Source: Candidatus Planktophila sulfonica (GTDB taxonomy: Bacteria > Actinomycetota > Actinomycetes > Nanopelagicales > Nanopelagicaceae). Taken from it: DNA of 64,000 nt. The stretch lies in the NCBI RefSeq assembly GCF_002288065.1, contig NZ_CP016773.1:434001-498000 (forward strand). The letters run 5' to 3'. The stretch's first letter is position 1, and each line of letters begins with the position of its first letter. A program made the position numbers and the translations under genes. Below the pieces are notes generated by a model that saw nothing but the letters and a program-made list of their open reading frames with translations, had not been told where the DNA came from and made no database searches. This document shows, in pieces, positions 8,759 through 16,408 of this stretch.

Positions 8759-9968
8759 TTAACTTTGCTAAGTCAATAATTCTTGGCGGTGGGAAGAGGC
8801 TTTCAAAAGAGTTATTAGCAATTTTCCAAAGATATCCATGATCACGTGCAAAAGGAGCTCCGCTTGGCCTCAATTTTGTTGATAATGTGTAATCCATAGA
8901 GATCTGGCTAGAAAGAACCAAGGGGCCAAAATAGGAAACAAATGGCGATGCAGTAGCCATAACTTCAAAGTAATGAAAGTACTCATGTCCAGATTCAGGG
9001 CGGTTCTTAGCCTTGACCCAAAAAGTTTGCTTGTGTTTTTTTGAAAGTTCTTCTTGTAGCTCATTCAATTTCCAACTTACAACCGGTTTCCTAGTTCCGT
9101 TGCATTGATGCACATTAACAATCAGGCCATTCTTTGCATCTAAGTCAAGAAATAACCCCTGTCTATTTGGCTGGTGTTTAACGGTTACATACAATTCAAC
9201 TTGTTTTGTTGCAGGCGACAGATAACCGTAAGTTTCAAGAATTTCAGCGCCATTTTTAAGTTCGCTTATGCCCCAATTAGGAACCATGCTAAAAAGCACG
9301 CTTCGTTGGGTCTGATTTGGATTATTTCGTCTCGATGCCTTGATCTCTATACCCTTATAGTCAGGATTCTTACTTGAATTTCTGCTTATCCCAAGCAACT
9401 TTTCAAGAGTATCGCCTACTCCGCTTGCGGCATTTGTTGTGGACCGTACAAATCCAGCTGCCTCGATTTCCTTTAGTTTTCTGAGGAGCTCTGTTTCAAC
9501 AAGTGAGTAATTTGAACCTGCTGACATTAGTGCTAAATAAAGCGGGGAATTTGTATTGTTCATTGACTTCCAGACGGTTGGGTCAGAGGCATTGAAAACA
9601 AAGAGCTGACCGTTACTGACAAACAATGCAATCAAATTCCAGGGCTTTGAGTGCGCATTGAGTTTCGAAATCCAAATTCTTGGATCGCCAGACTTTGTAT
9701 TAGGTCTATAAAGCGATGCAAACGACCCAATGACGCCACTTTCAGTAATTATGTTTGCAGGGATTTTGACTTTGTTTTCAGGTCCCTGTCCTTGATGATC
9801 AAAATAATGTAAACCAGATTTGGCTAAAAAAATCCGTAAATCCTCGTGGGCGTCAAGAATTGATTTTTCTAAACCAGTTGGGGTGGGAACTAAGAATCCA
9901 GCCTCAACACGAAAAGACGAAAGAGAAGCTATTACTTCGCTTATGGAGATGTCAGCCTTAGTTAACAT
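8751..9968 (-). CDS. MvaI/BcnI-family type II restriction endonuclease
   Basis: 405 aa. The catalytic region reads GVGDTLEKLLG (183-193) followed by PDYKGIEIKA (202-211), giving D203 and E208-I-K210, the PD-(D/E)xK arrangement seen in MvaI/BcnI enzymes, which cut CCWGG or CCSGG. The N-terminal ~170 residues are less typical and may help in target recognition. Start ATG 9968 is preceded by GGAGAGG four bases upstream. It is convergent with, and overlaps by 8 bp, a complete C5 methyltransferase, so the pair could work as an ordinary restriction-modification system. Recognition sequence is not deducible from sequence alone. Confidence 0.8.
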   Translation of the reverse strand: MLTKADISISEVIASLSSFRVEAGFLVPTPTGLEKSILDAHEDLRIFLAKSGLHYFDHQGQGPENKVKIPANIITESGVIGSFASLYRPNTKSGDPRIWISKLNAHSKPWNLIALFVSNGQLFVFNASDPTVWKSMNNTNSPLYLALMSAGSNYSLVETELLRKLKEIEAAGFVRSTTNAASGVGDTLEKLLGISRNSSKNPDYKGIEIKASRRNNPNQTQRSVLFSMVPNWGISELKNGAEILETYGYLSPATKQVELYVTVKHQPNRQGLFLDLDAKNGLIVNVHQCNGTRKPVVSWKLNELQEELSKKHKQTFWVKAKNRPESGHEYFHYFEVMATASPFVSYFGPLVLSSQISMDYTLSTKLRPSGAPFARDHGYLWKIANNSFESLFPPPRIIDLAKLTI

Positions 9969-10230
9969 TCAACCTCTCCAATCAAGAACGTTGCTAGGCG
10001 AAAGCTCAAACTTTCTCGCTGTGGCCCATGACTTAGGCTACTGTCATATAAGTCTTTTCTCACCAAGTTCTGGGATCTAACAGGCCATGGGATCAATCCG
10101 AAGCAACTCTTAGGGTTATAAACATTGAACTTTATGGTTTGACTATACGGCTAGGACAGCCTAATTGGAATATCATTCCGCACTGGCAAACGTCGTTTTG
10201 TATGTGAGCGAAGTCGTCTAAAATGAACAC
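9969..10230. other. intergenic boundary of the defence island
   Basis: About 260 bp between the divergent endonuclease and HIRAN genes. No coding frame of its own is convincing. It carries the ribosome site of the endonuclease on the minus strand and, at the right end, a probable promoter for the HIRAN gene. No tRNA, integrase or clear direct repeat marks the edge of the island here. Confidence 0.5.
10219..10224 (+). promoter_or_regulatory. -10 element, leaderless start of HIRAN gene
   Basis: TAAAAT, six bases (GAACAC) before ATG 10231; there is no Shine-Dalgarno. A weak -35 (TTTTGT, 10196-10201) is 17 bp upstream. The spacing predicts a transcript starting at or next to the ATG. Confidence 0.55.
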
Positions 10231-10746
10231 ATGTACTCCGTCCTCCCTTTCTTGATTCCCGTAATAGTTATTCTCATTTTGGTAATCCGTCGCACCCCGA
10301 AGAGCACTCCCGCTTCGATGGCACGCCCTGACTACTTTGAACAAGCGCCTCAATCTAGATTTGTTACGAGTGACCTAGGCGCATTTGTTGTCGTGAACCA
10401 ATCGGGCGATGACGATTCTGAATACAACTACGGAGTAGTGGGCGAGAGTTTCCAGAGAGATCACTTGATGGCGTTGATTAGAGCGCATAAGGCATTTGAG
10501 ACGGGGGAGATATTGGCGACGGCTGTTCTTGAGCCAGAGCCTACGAATCCCTTTGATTCGACTGCGGTGAAGGTTGTTATTGAGGGTGTGCAGGTTGGGT
10601 ATATCGCAAAGTTTGATTCAGCTGCGGTGACGAAGATGATTGAGAAGAGCGGGAAGAAGAGTTATGAAGTTCCGGCAAAGATTGGTTTTGATGCCGAATC
10701 ACCAGCTCCGCTTATTGGAGTGAAGATTGCACTGACGGTGGAGTGA
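10231..10746 (+). CDS. membrane-anchored HIRAN-domain protein
   Basis: 171 aa. An N-terminal membrane helix (residues ~4-21, FLIPVIVILILVI) is followed by a linker and a HIRAN domain at ~75-170: VVGESFQRDHL, then LEPEPTNPFDSTAVKV and VQVGYIAKFDS, the family's conserved blocks. HIRAN domains usually sit in helicases and DNA-repair factors and bind DNA ends or stalled forks. A free-standing, membrane-tethered copy is unusual. It follows the defence island but has its own promoter. The 3' end overlaps the convergent PH-like gene by 35 bp. Confidence 0.72.
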   Translation: MYSVLPFLIPVIVILILVIRRTPKSTPASMARPDYFEQAPQSRFVTSDLGAFVVVNQSGDDDSEYNYGVVGESFQRDHLMALIRAHKAFETGEILATAVLEPEPTNPFDSTAVKVVIEGVQVGYIAKFDSAAVTKMIEKSGKKSYEVPAKIGFDAESPAPLIGVKIALTVE

Positions 10747-11392
10747 GCTTCGGTTCCTCTTCGTAAATCCTTTTCTCAATGTCCTTGAGTTCCTTCAAGA
10801 CTGCTTCGATTCCATGTTCATTGACTGCTGTTGCAGAGCCTAGGAATCTATTGAATTCGCGGCCGGTTGTGGGATCGAAGCGGACTCCTGAGGTTTTCTG
10901 GCGGTTGGAGACGCTGAGGAAGTAATCGGATTGGTCGGGAGTTGTTGAGGCCATGAGAAGTTTGTCGAAGTCCCATTGTTGAGTCTTGATGGGGCCAGTG
11001 AAGATGAGGCGGTCGGTGGTGAGCATGACGACGCCTTCATCTTTATCCATCTGTAGTTCTTCACCGGGGATTACTTGGCCTTGCATGGCTCCTACGCGAA
11101 AGCGGATGCCTCCGCCGATGGGAATGCTGACTCCGGATGATCCGCCGGTGTAGCGAGAGGGAGTGCGGCCTGCTTCGTGGAAGATGCCTGTGGCAGACCA
11201 GAGAGTGTGTTCACCTTTTGCTTGCATGAGTGAGTTGGGGACTGAATCTTCGCCCTTGGATGCGGCAGTGAAGACGGTGATGAGTTTGGTGAGCGTCTCT
11301 TTATCTTCTTGCCAGATTGCGTGAAGGCGGTTGTATTCATTGGTTGCGGCTTTGTCGGCGCGCTTAGCTTTGAAGTTTGCTATCCATCCCAT
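10712..11392 (-). CDS. PH-like domain protein of unknown function
   Basis: 226 aa from ATG 11392 (MGWIANFKAKR). A longer frame upstream, to 11578, would overlap the divergent PsiE gene almost fully and looks non-coding. The N-terminal half is charged and probably helical. The C-terminal half contains a bacterial PH/GRAM-like pattern, GVVMLTTDRLIFTG, followed by a WDFDKL strand. No signal peptide or membrane segment. It lies only 46 bp from the divergent psiE-like start. Function unknown. Confidence 0.6.
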   Translation of the reverse strand: MGWIANFKAKRADKAATNEYNRLHAIWQEDKETLTKLITVFTAASKGEDSVPNSLMQAKGEHTLWSATGIFHEAGRTPSRYTGGSSGVSIPIGGGIRFRVGAMQGQVIPGEELQMDKDEGVVMLTTDRLIFTGPIKTQQWDFDKLLMASTTPDQSDYFLSVSNRQKTSGVRFDPTTGREFNRFLGSATAVNEHGIEAVLKELKDIEKRIYEEEPKLTPPSVQSSLQ

Positions 11393-11438
11393 GGCATAAG
11401 GGTAGTGACTGGGAGTGACAATCGGCGTACCTTTAACT

Positions 11439-11909
11439 ATGGCTAAAGAAGAGAAAGACCGGGTAGAGACTTCGATCCTGCCCCTTAAGTATGTAGATCT
11501 CGTTGAAGATATCTTCCATGCGGTGCTGGCTATCGCACTCTTTGCTATTGGTGTGGGGGCCTTCTTCTTCAGCATCAAGCGCTTGCTTGAGACAGCGCCC
11601 TTCTTTCCTAATGGAATGATTCAAGGCGTTAATGACATTTTATTTATCGTCATCATCTTAGAAATCTTGCGCACCGTTATCTCGCGCTTTACCGATGGCG
11701 TGTATCAGCTCGATAAGTTCCTGATTATTGGCGTGATCGCGGCTGTGCGACATATCTTGACTGTGGGCGCATCTCTTACCTTGGAAAGCGGAAAGAGCGA
11801 TACGGCGTTTGAGAGAGCGATTTATGAGATGGGGCTTAATGCCCTGATTGTTGTGGCGCTGGTCTTTGCAATCTTTATGTCAAAGAGCGCGCATAGAAAA
11901 GCGAAGTAG
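11439..11909 (+). CDS. PsiE-family membrane protein
   Basis: 156 aa from ATG 11439 (MAKEEKDRV); an upstream ATG at 11415 adds eight residues and would crowd the divergent gene. Four hydrophobic helices are evident (about 25-45, 60-82, 95-112 and 130-148). The segment ILRTVISRF...LIIGVIAAVRHIL is typical of phosphate-starvation-inducible PsiE proteins. The biochemical role of this family is not established. No phosphate regulatory box was recognised upstream. Confidence 0.68.
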   Translation: MAKEEKDRVETSILPLKYVDLVEDIFHAVLAIALFAIGVGAFFFSIKRLLETAPFFPNGMIQGVNDILFIVIILEILRTVISRFTDGVYQLDKFLIIGVIAAVRHILTVGASLTLESGKSDTAFERAIYEMGLNALIVVALVFAIFMSKSAHRKAK

Positions 11910-11911
11910 CT

Positions 11912-12034
11912 TTACTCGAAGTCACCGCCGCGCCCTGTTAGGCGCTGGCGGTTCTTTCGAGGTCGATCAGCTCTCGTAATGAGAAAGATAACCGCGGCTG
12001 AATAGATCGCGATGAGAGCTAATCCGAATCTCAT
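11912..12034 (-). CDS. 40-residue single-span membrane protein
   Basis: A short frame starting with ATG at 12034, two bases after the stop (TAG, 12037-12039) of the upstream membrane-protein gene, and ending at 11912, two bases from the convergent psiE stop. It encodes a hydrophobic helix (GLALIAIYSAAVIFLIT) followed by a basic tail rich in Arg and Lys, positive-inside in style. Tight coupling to the upstream gene and the clean topology support it as a real small protein; no family is recognised. Confidence 0.5.
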   Translation of the reverse strand: MRFGLALIAIYSAAVIFLITRADRPRKNRQRLTGRGGDFE

Positions 12035-12036
12035 GG

Positions 12037-12411
12037 CTATCCGAGTACTGCTAAGACAACGAGTGCGAAGATTGCAAGGTCAAGGGCGACGATTGCAATT
12101 GCTGAGAGCGAGAGCAAGCCGCGTGAATCTGCGATTTTCTGTGAGAGTGCAGATGGCTTATCAATCTTCTTAAGGTCAAGTAGGAGCGCTTCGCCTTCGC
12201 GAACGGCTGCGTATTGGCTGATGGTGGCAAGGATTCCGGTTGCTGCTGCAACGCCGAGTGCTAAGTACTTTGCGCCATCTGATGCTGTTTCAAATGATCC
12301 GATTGCAGCGAGAACTAGAACGCCGATCAATACAAGTGCTGGTGCAACCTGTGCTTGAATGATTTGGGCGCGCATCTGGTTCCACTGCTTGAGTAATGAT
12401 TTTTCATCCAT
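12037..12411 (-). CDS. small multi-span membrane protein, unknown function
   Basis: 124 aa. An amphipathic N-terminus (MDEKSLLKQWNQMRAQ) is followed by hydrophobic helices around 23-40, 48-67 and 100-123, with a basic loop in between. Start ATG 12411 has a good ribosome site, GAGAGG, seven bases upstream. A 40-residue membrane protein follows two bases after its stop, so the two are probably co-expressed. No homologous family recognised from the sequence. Confidence 0.6.
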   Translation of the reverse strand: MDEKSLLKQWNQMRAQIIQAQVAPALVLIGVLVLAAIGSFETASDGAKYLALGVAAATGILATISQYAAVREGEALLLDLKKIDKPSALSQKIADSRGLLSLSAIAIVALDLAIFALVVLAVLG

Positions 12412-12536
12412 GGTGTTGCCTCTCTCCGTGAGCTATCCAAAGTGGATACGTAAGAGGTTAAGGGGTGCGGGGGCGAAGTGCTACCCCAAATTTCTGTGTA
12501 TTTGGGTGGGGTGGTGACATTGTCGGTCTGGGGTTT

Positions 12537-12542
12537 TAACCT
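12537..12542 (+). promoter_or_regulatory. -10-like element TAACCT before exported metallopeptidase
   Basis: TAACCT six bases (CGGGGG) before ATG 12549, with no Shine-Dalgarno. Same layout as at 57996, 39681 and 21905, which suggests a leaderless mRNA. Confidence 0.45.
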
Positions 12543-12548
12543 CGGGGG

Positions 12549-14162
12549 ATGAGAAAGCATCTGCGCTTGGTCGCTTTGTTAATCCCAATGGTTCTTGTTG
12601 CCTCGAATTCATATGCTGCAGTTAAAGCTGGAAGTGCGTGCACCAAGGCGGGTACGAAGAGCGTCAGTGGTGGAAAGAGTTACACCTGCATTAAGAGCGG
12701 TAAGAAGTTGGTCTGGGATAAGGGTGTAGTTGTTGCTAAGCCGTCGGTAGCAAAGCCAACCCCGGCGCCATCTGCAAGTGCATCGACTGCGCCTGTTGCG
12801 AAGCCGGAAGTTATAAAAGTCGATTTCAGCAATACATTTTCAACTGATCAGGGGTACTACACAGATTTTACGGATCCTTGTCAATGGGATTCTGCGCTTG
12901 ACGGAAAACTGATGGAGATACAGCAGTACTTCTGGAACATCAATCGATGTGCAGGTCAGATGCGTATCAGTAAGTACACATTAGGCAATGCTCGACCGTC
13001 CAGCACTTTTGATTCGAAATCACTATTCGCTAATCCTGAGCCTTGCAAGTTAGTAACTCCAAAAGGAGTGATGACTAATAATGGATACTCCACCGCAGAG
13101 CCAGAAAGAAACAGATGGTCGGATGAAAGACGTTATCCATCACCCGACACAGTTATTCAACTTGTGCCGATCTATTCTGAAGACACAGCGGAACCGAGGA
13201 ATTCACCATCTGAGGACTATGTGGTGTACCTGAATTTTTTGAAGGATTGGATTAATTACTCAAGCGATCTTGGATCAAACGTGGAAATTCGCATTCCAAG
13301 CAAATATATAAAGATGGATAAGAAACTTGGTGATTACGGGATTAGCCATACAAATCGCTACGACTCGCCAGGTCACGTTGCATTCAATAAGGCGGTGGTC
13401 GTAGCCACTGATGACTCGATTGACTTCAAGGGCGTAAATATTGCGATTGTTGTTCCGCCTGCGGGCACTGACACTTCTGTGTTCGCGCAAGCGTCAATTG
13501 GTTCATTGGTAACAAAAGAAGGATCTGTTGGCGTGGCAATGTCTGAATACGGAGTAAAAGCCGCAAGACCTAATGCATCCAATTTTTCAGGGCTTGGACA
13601 CCCATTCTTCTGGATTCACGAATTAATGCATTCAGGATATGGATTCGATGATCATTACGGGGATACACAGCAGAATTTGAATACTGAATACGGCATGGGG
13701 TGGCTCACCTTAATGACTCCATATGGAGGCGATCTAACTACTTGGGAAAAGTGGATTCTTGGATTTATGAAGGATTCGCAAATCCAATGCGTAACTGGAG
13801 GTCCATCATCTACACATTGGATTGCACCCTCGACAGTAAAAACTACGGAGAGCAAAGCAATTGTTATCCGAGTCTCCGCTACGAAAGCGATTGTTGTTGA
13901 AACTTTGAGGCCTGGAGGTCTCTATTACAAAATTCCAAAAGATACGCAGGGAGCTCTCGTCTACGAGATAGACCTACTGCAGGCAAATCATGGAATGGGT
14001 ATGAAACTGTCTCTTCCGATTGGGCGTAACGTGAACAATAAGCCATTCTTTATGGCTTCGTATCCACTTAAACAAGGAGAGTTCACGATTTCAAATGGAT
14101 ACAAGATCACAATTGTTGAATCAGGTACTTTTGGTGATGTCGTGAAAGTGGAAAAGGTGTAG
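12549..14162 (+). CDS. exported zinc metallopeptidase-like protein
   Basis: 537 aa. Signal peptide with hydrophobic core LVALLIPMVLVA and likely cleavage after SYA (~24). Residues ~25-64 form a small two-Cys module (SACTK...KSYTCIKSGKKLVW) shared with the next gene, then a Pro/Ala/Ser linker to ~95. The catalytic part carries HELMH at 357-361 followed by SGYGFDDHYG, a zinc-peptidase HExxH site resembling M6-type enzymes. Cysteines elsewhere suggest disulfides. Probably secreted or surface-attached. Assignment to a peptidase family is tentative; the HExxH in context HPFFWIHELMHSGYGF is the main evidence. Confidence 0.65.
   Translation: MRKHLRLVALLIPMVLVASNSYAAVKAGSACTKAGTKSVSGGKSYTCIKSGKKLVWDKGVVVAKPSVAKPTPAPSASASTAPVAKPEVIKVDFSNTFSTDQGYYTDFTDPCQWDSALDGKLMEIQQYFWNINRCAGQMRISKYTLGNARPSSTFDSKSLFANPEPCKLVTPKGVMTNNGYSTAEPERNRWSDERRYPSPDTVIQLVPIYSEDTAEPRNSPSEDYVVYLNFLKDWINYSSDLGSNVEIRIPSKYIKMDKKLGDYGISHTNRYDSPGHVAFNKAVVVATDDSIDFKGVNIAIVVPPAGTDTSVFAQASIGSLVTKEGSVGVAMSEYGVKAARPNASNFSGLGHPFFWIHELMHSGYGFDDHYGDTQQNLNTEYGMGWLTLMTPYGGDLTTWEKWILGFMKDSQIQCVTGGPSSTHWIAPSTVKTTESKAIVIRVSATKAIVVETLRPGGLYYKIPKDTQGALVYEIDLLQANHGMGMKLSLPIGRNVNNKPFFMASYPLKQGEFTISNGYKITIVESGTFGDVVKVEKV
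12621..12740 (+). repeat. shared 40-codon module, copy 1
   Basis: 120 bp coding for the KAGSACTK...LVWDKGVVVAK module. It aligns without gaps to 14244-14363; I count 106 of 120 identical bases, including an exact run of about 43 bp in the second half. Confidence 0.85.
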
Positions 14163-14165
14163 TAG

Positions 14166-15431
14166 ATGAGAAGAAATATTCTTACATGGGCTTTGGTGGC
14201 TGGCATTGCTTCTGTATTTCTAGTTCCGAATTCATCTGCGGCAGTCAAGGCAGGCGCCGCCTGCACCAAGGTGGGTGCGAAGAGCGTCACTGGTGGAAAG
14301 AGTTACACCTGCATTAAGAGCGGTAAGAAGTTGGTTTGGGATAAGGGTGTGGTTGTTGCGAAGCCAACTCAGTCTGCAGTTCCTTCTTCAACTAGTTCAG
14401 CAAAACCAAGCGTGGCAAAGTCACCGACCCCCATTCCTAATGCCACTGCCGAATCGGTCTCCATGCCAACTAATTTTTCTGATTTATTTGAGAAGCGCAG
14501 AGGTATTGCAGTTGCAACTTGGAACAAAATTAATTCAAAACTGAATTCTGAAGTGCAACTTCCACCTGTTGAGGTTTACAGGGGGCCTAATACTCCGGTG
14601 TGGGTGAATGATCCGACAGAATATTTCAATTTTGTTGCGAAGGTTTTCTCAGGCAAGAAACTTCCGAAGAAGATTGTTGTATTTTACTGGAGCAACGAAG
14701 ACAGGGCTGCTGTTGCGGCAAAGGCTCTTTCAATTATGGGATCAGAAAATGACAAGAAACACACCACGGAGACCACGGGTCCCTTTGTTGACTGTTACAC
14801 CCCTACGAGTTGCGATGTTGGCCATGCATTCATTGGGAATGATGGAGTCGCCTACCTTGGCCTGGGAATACCAGACACCCTTGAAGAAGCCAAGAGAGCT
14901 GCTGGCGGATTTGGCGGCGTAGAGGTAGTTGAGTTTTACCACTCGTTAAATTTGCTTCCCTATCATTTAAATTCTCTTTCTGTGGCCGCGCCAAAAGCGA
15001 ATACCAAATCTCCCTTCCAACCGCCGTTCTGGTTGAAACAGGGCTCCGAGAATCTCATATCATCTTCTTTGGCATTTAAAAAAGATCTTAAGGGCTACAC
15101 TCAAAATAGTGGACGAAAAGCTTGGGTAGATCAAACAATTCCAAATTTTGGCCCTGAATGGATTGATGAGTATTTGAGCATCGAGAATCTCGGAAATCGA
15201 TGGTCGGATTCCAGTTTTAAGAATTCTAAACCTCACCTCATAATGGGCATGTACCTGATTGAAATTCTGGTGGCATTGAAAGGACCTCTGGTAATGCTCG
15301 ATTTTTTTGAAGAGATGAGCGAAAAGAAATCCTTTACAGATACATTTCAAAATATCCTAGGCGTTTCTTGGAACGAGGCAAAACCTGAAATAGCAAAAGT
15401 TATCTACGATAGATACCTGTACAACTACTGA
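14166..15431 (+). CDS. exported protein sharing the N-terminal module, unknown function
   Basis: 421 aa. Signal peptide (LTWALVAGIASVFLV, cleavage near SSAA ~25), then the same ~40-residue two-Cys module as the preceding metallopeptidase, then a Ser/Pro/Ala linker (~75-105). The remaining ~310 residues match no family I recognise; they include one CYTPTSCDVGHAF segment with a Cys pair and a long C-terminal part rich in Lys, Trp and Phe. It starts three bases after the metallopeptidase stop, so the two are very likely co-transcribed and may act together at the cell surface. Confidence 0.6.
   Translation: MRRNILTWALVAGIASVFLVPNSSAAVKAGAACTKVGAKSVTGGKSYTCIKSGKKLVWDKGVVVAKPTQSAVPSSTSSAKPSVAKSPTPIPNATAESVSMPTNFSDLFEKRRGIAVATWNKINSKLNSEVQLPPVEVYRGPNTPVWVNDPTEYFNFVAKVFSGKKLPKKIVVFYWSNEDRAAVAAKALSIMGSENDKKHTTETTGPFVDCYTPTSCDVGHAFIGNDGVAYLGLGIPDTLEEAKRAAGGFGGVEVVEFYHSLNLLPYHLNSLSVAAPKANTKSPFQPPFWLKQGSENLISSSLAFKKDLKGYTQNSGRKAWVDQTIPNFGPEWIDEYLSIENLGNRWSDSSFKNSKPHLIMGMYLIEILVALKGPLVMLDFFEEMSEKKSFTDTFQNILGVSWNEAKPEIAKVIYDRYLYNY
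14244..14363 (+). repeat. shared 40-codon module, copy 2
   Basis: Second copy of the module at 12621-12740, same frame and same position after the signal peptide. The first ~36 bases have diverged more than the rest. Confidence 0.85.
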
Positions 15432-15445
15432 GTTAAGAGAGAGCC

Positions 15446-16408
15446 ATGACAACATTTAATTGGGGTTTTGTTGGGGCGGGAATGATTGCCAAGAAGGCGT
15501 TATATCCTGCTATCTCCAGATCTAATGTGGGCGAGATTCATGCAGTGGCATCGCGCGATGCAGATAGGGCGATGACTATCTCGCCTAAGGGTTTGATTTA
15601 TACCGATTACGACCAGTTATTTGCTGACCCTGCGGTAGATGGTGTCTATATCTCTTTGCCGAATGCTTTTCACTTGCCAGTTGCTATAAGAGCGATGAAG
15701 GCAGGCAAGCATGTCTTGTGTGAGAAGCCGCTGGGAATGAATGCAGCTGAAGTAAAGGAAGCGATTGCTGTTTCAGAGGCGATGGGCGTTTTATTTGTTG
15801 AGGCATCATGGAATAGATGGCATCCGCGTACACAAAGAATTCAAGAGATTGTGCAGTCAGGTGAATTGGGTGCGATTAAACGTATTCGTGCAGCCTTTAC
15901 ATACGATGGATTAGATGGCGGCAATATTCGCCTTGATCCAACTATTGGTGGGGGAATCTTGTATGACTTGGGGCCATATTCAACTGTGGCACCGTTGTGG
16001 TTGATGGACTTCCCTGAAGTTTCTAATTTATCTGTGCAGTCGGTGAAGCATTCAGGTGGAGTCGATGAGACAACGCGTGTGAATTACACGTTGGGCAATA
16101 CAGTGTGCGAGACGGTGGCATCGTGCAATATTCCTGAGACAAGCTGGTTAATTGTTGATGGCGAAAAGGGAAGTGCGAAGATGTTGGGCGATAACGTCTT
16201 TAACTCACGCCATGCGGGAAGCTTGCTTGAGGTTGAAGTGGGTGGGGTTAAGCGGGTGGAAGAGTTTGGTCCAGTTGATCCGTATCAAATCATGGCCGAT
16301 AACTTTGCGCGCAAGGCCATGGGTGGAAGCGATTGGGTAATGCCGCTGACAGAATCTGTGCGCTTTGCAGAACTCTTTGATGCAGCCTTTGCTCAGATAA
16401 AGATGTAA
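15446..16408 (+). CDS. Gfo/Idh/MocA-family NAD(P)-dependent oxidoreductase
   Basis: 320 aa. N-terminal Rossmann fold with GFVGAGMIAKKAL (~7-19), then the family hallmark CEKPLG at ~91-96, and a C-terminal alpha/beta substrate domain with a GGGILYDLGPY segment at ~168-178. Members oxidise or reduce sugars, inositols or their derivatives. The substrate cannot be told from the sequence. AGAGAG before ATG 15446 is a plausible ribosome site. It ends directly against the convergent DUF4287 gene, with no spare base between the two stops. Confidence 0.85.
   Translation: MTTFNWGFVGAGMIAKKALYPAISRSNVGEIHAVASRDADRAMTISPKGLIYTDYDQLFADPAVDGVYISLPNAFHLPVAIRAMKAGKHVLCEKPLGMNAAEVKEAIAVSEAMGVLFVEASWNRWHPRTQRIQEIVQSGELGAIKRIRAAFTYDGLDGGNIRLDPTIGGGILYDLGPYSTVAPLWLMDFPEVSNLSVQSVKHSGGVDETTRVNYTLGNTVCETVASCNIPETSWLIVDGEKGSAKMLGDNVFNSRHAGSLLEVEVGGVKRVEEFGPVDPYQIMADNFARKAMGGSDWVMPLTESVRFAELFDAAFAQIKM

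Noticed and set aside
11390-11578. Longer N-terminus (62 extra residues) of the PH-like gene
   Set aside because: It would lie antisense to the N-terminus of the PsiE gene, and the sequence there looks like a mirrored coding frame. ATG 11392 gives a natural start.
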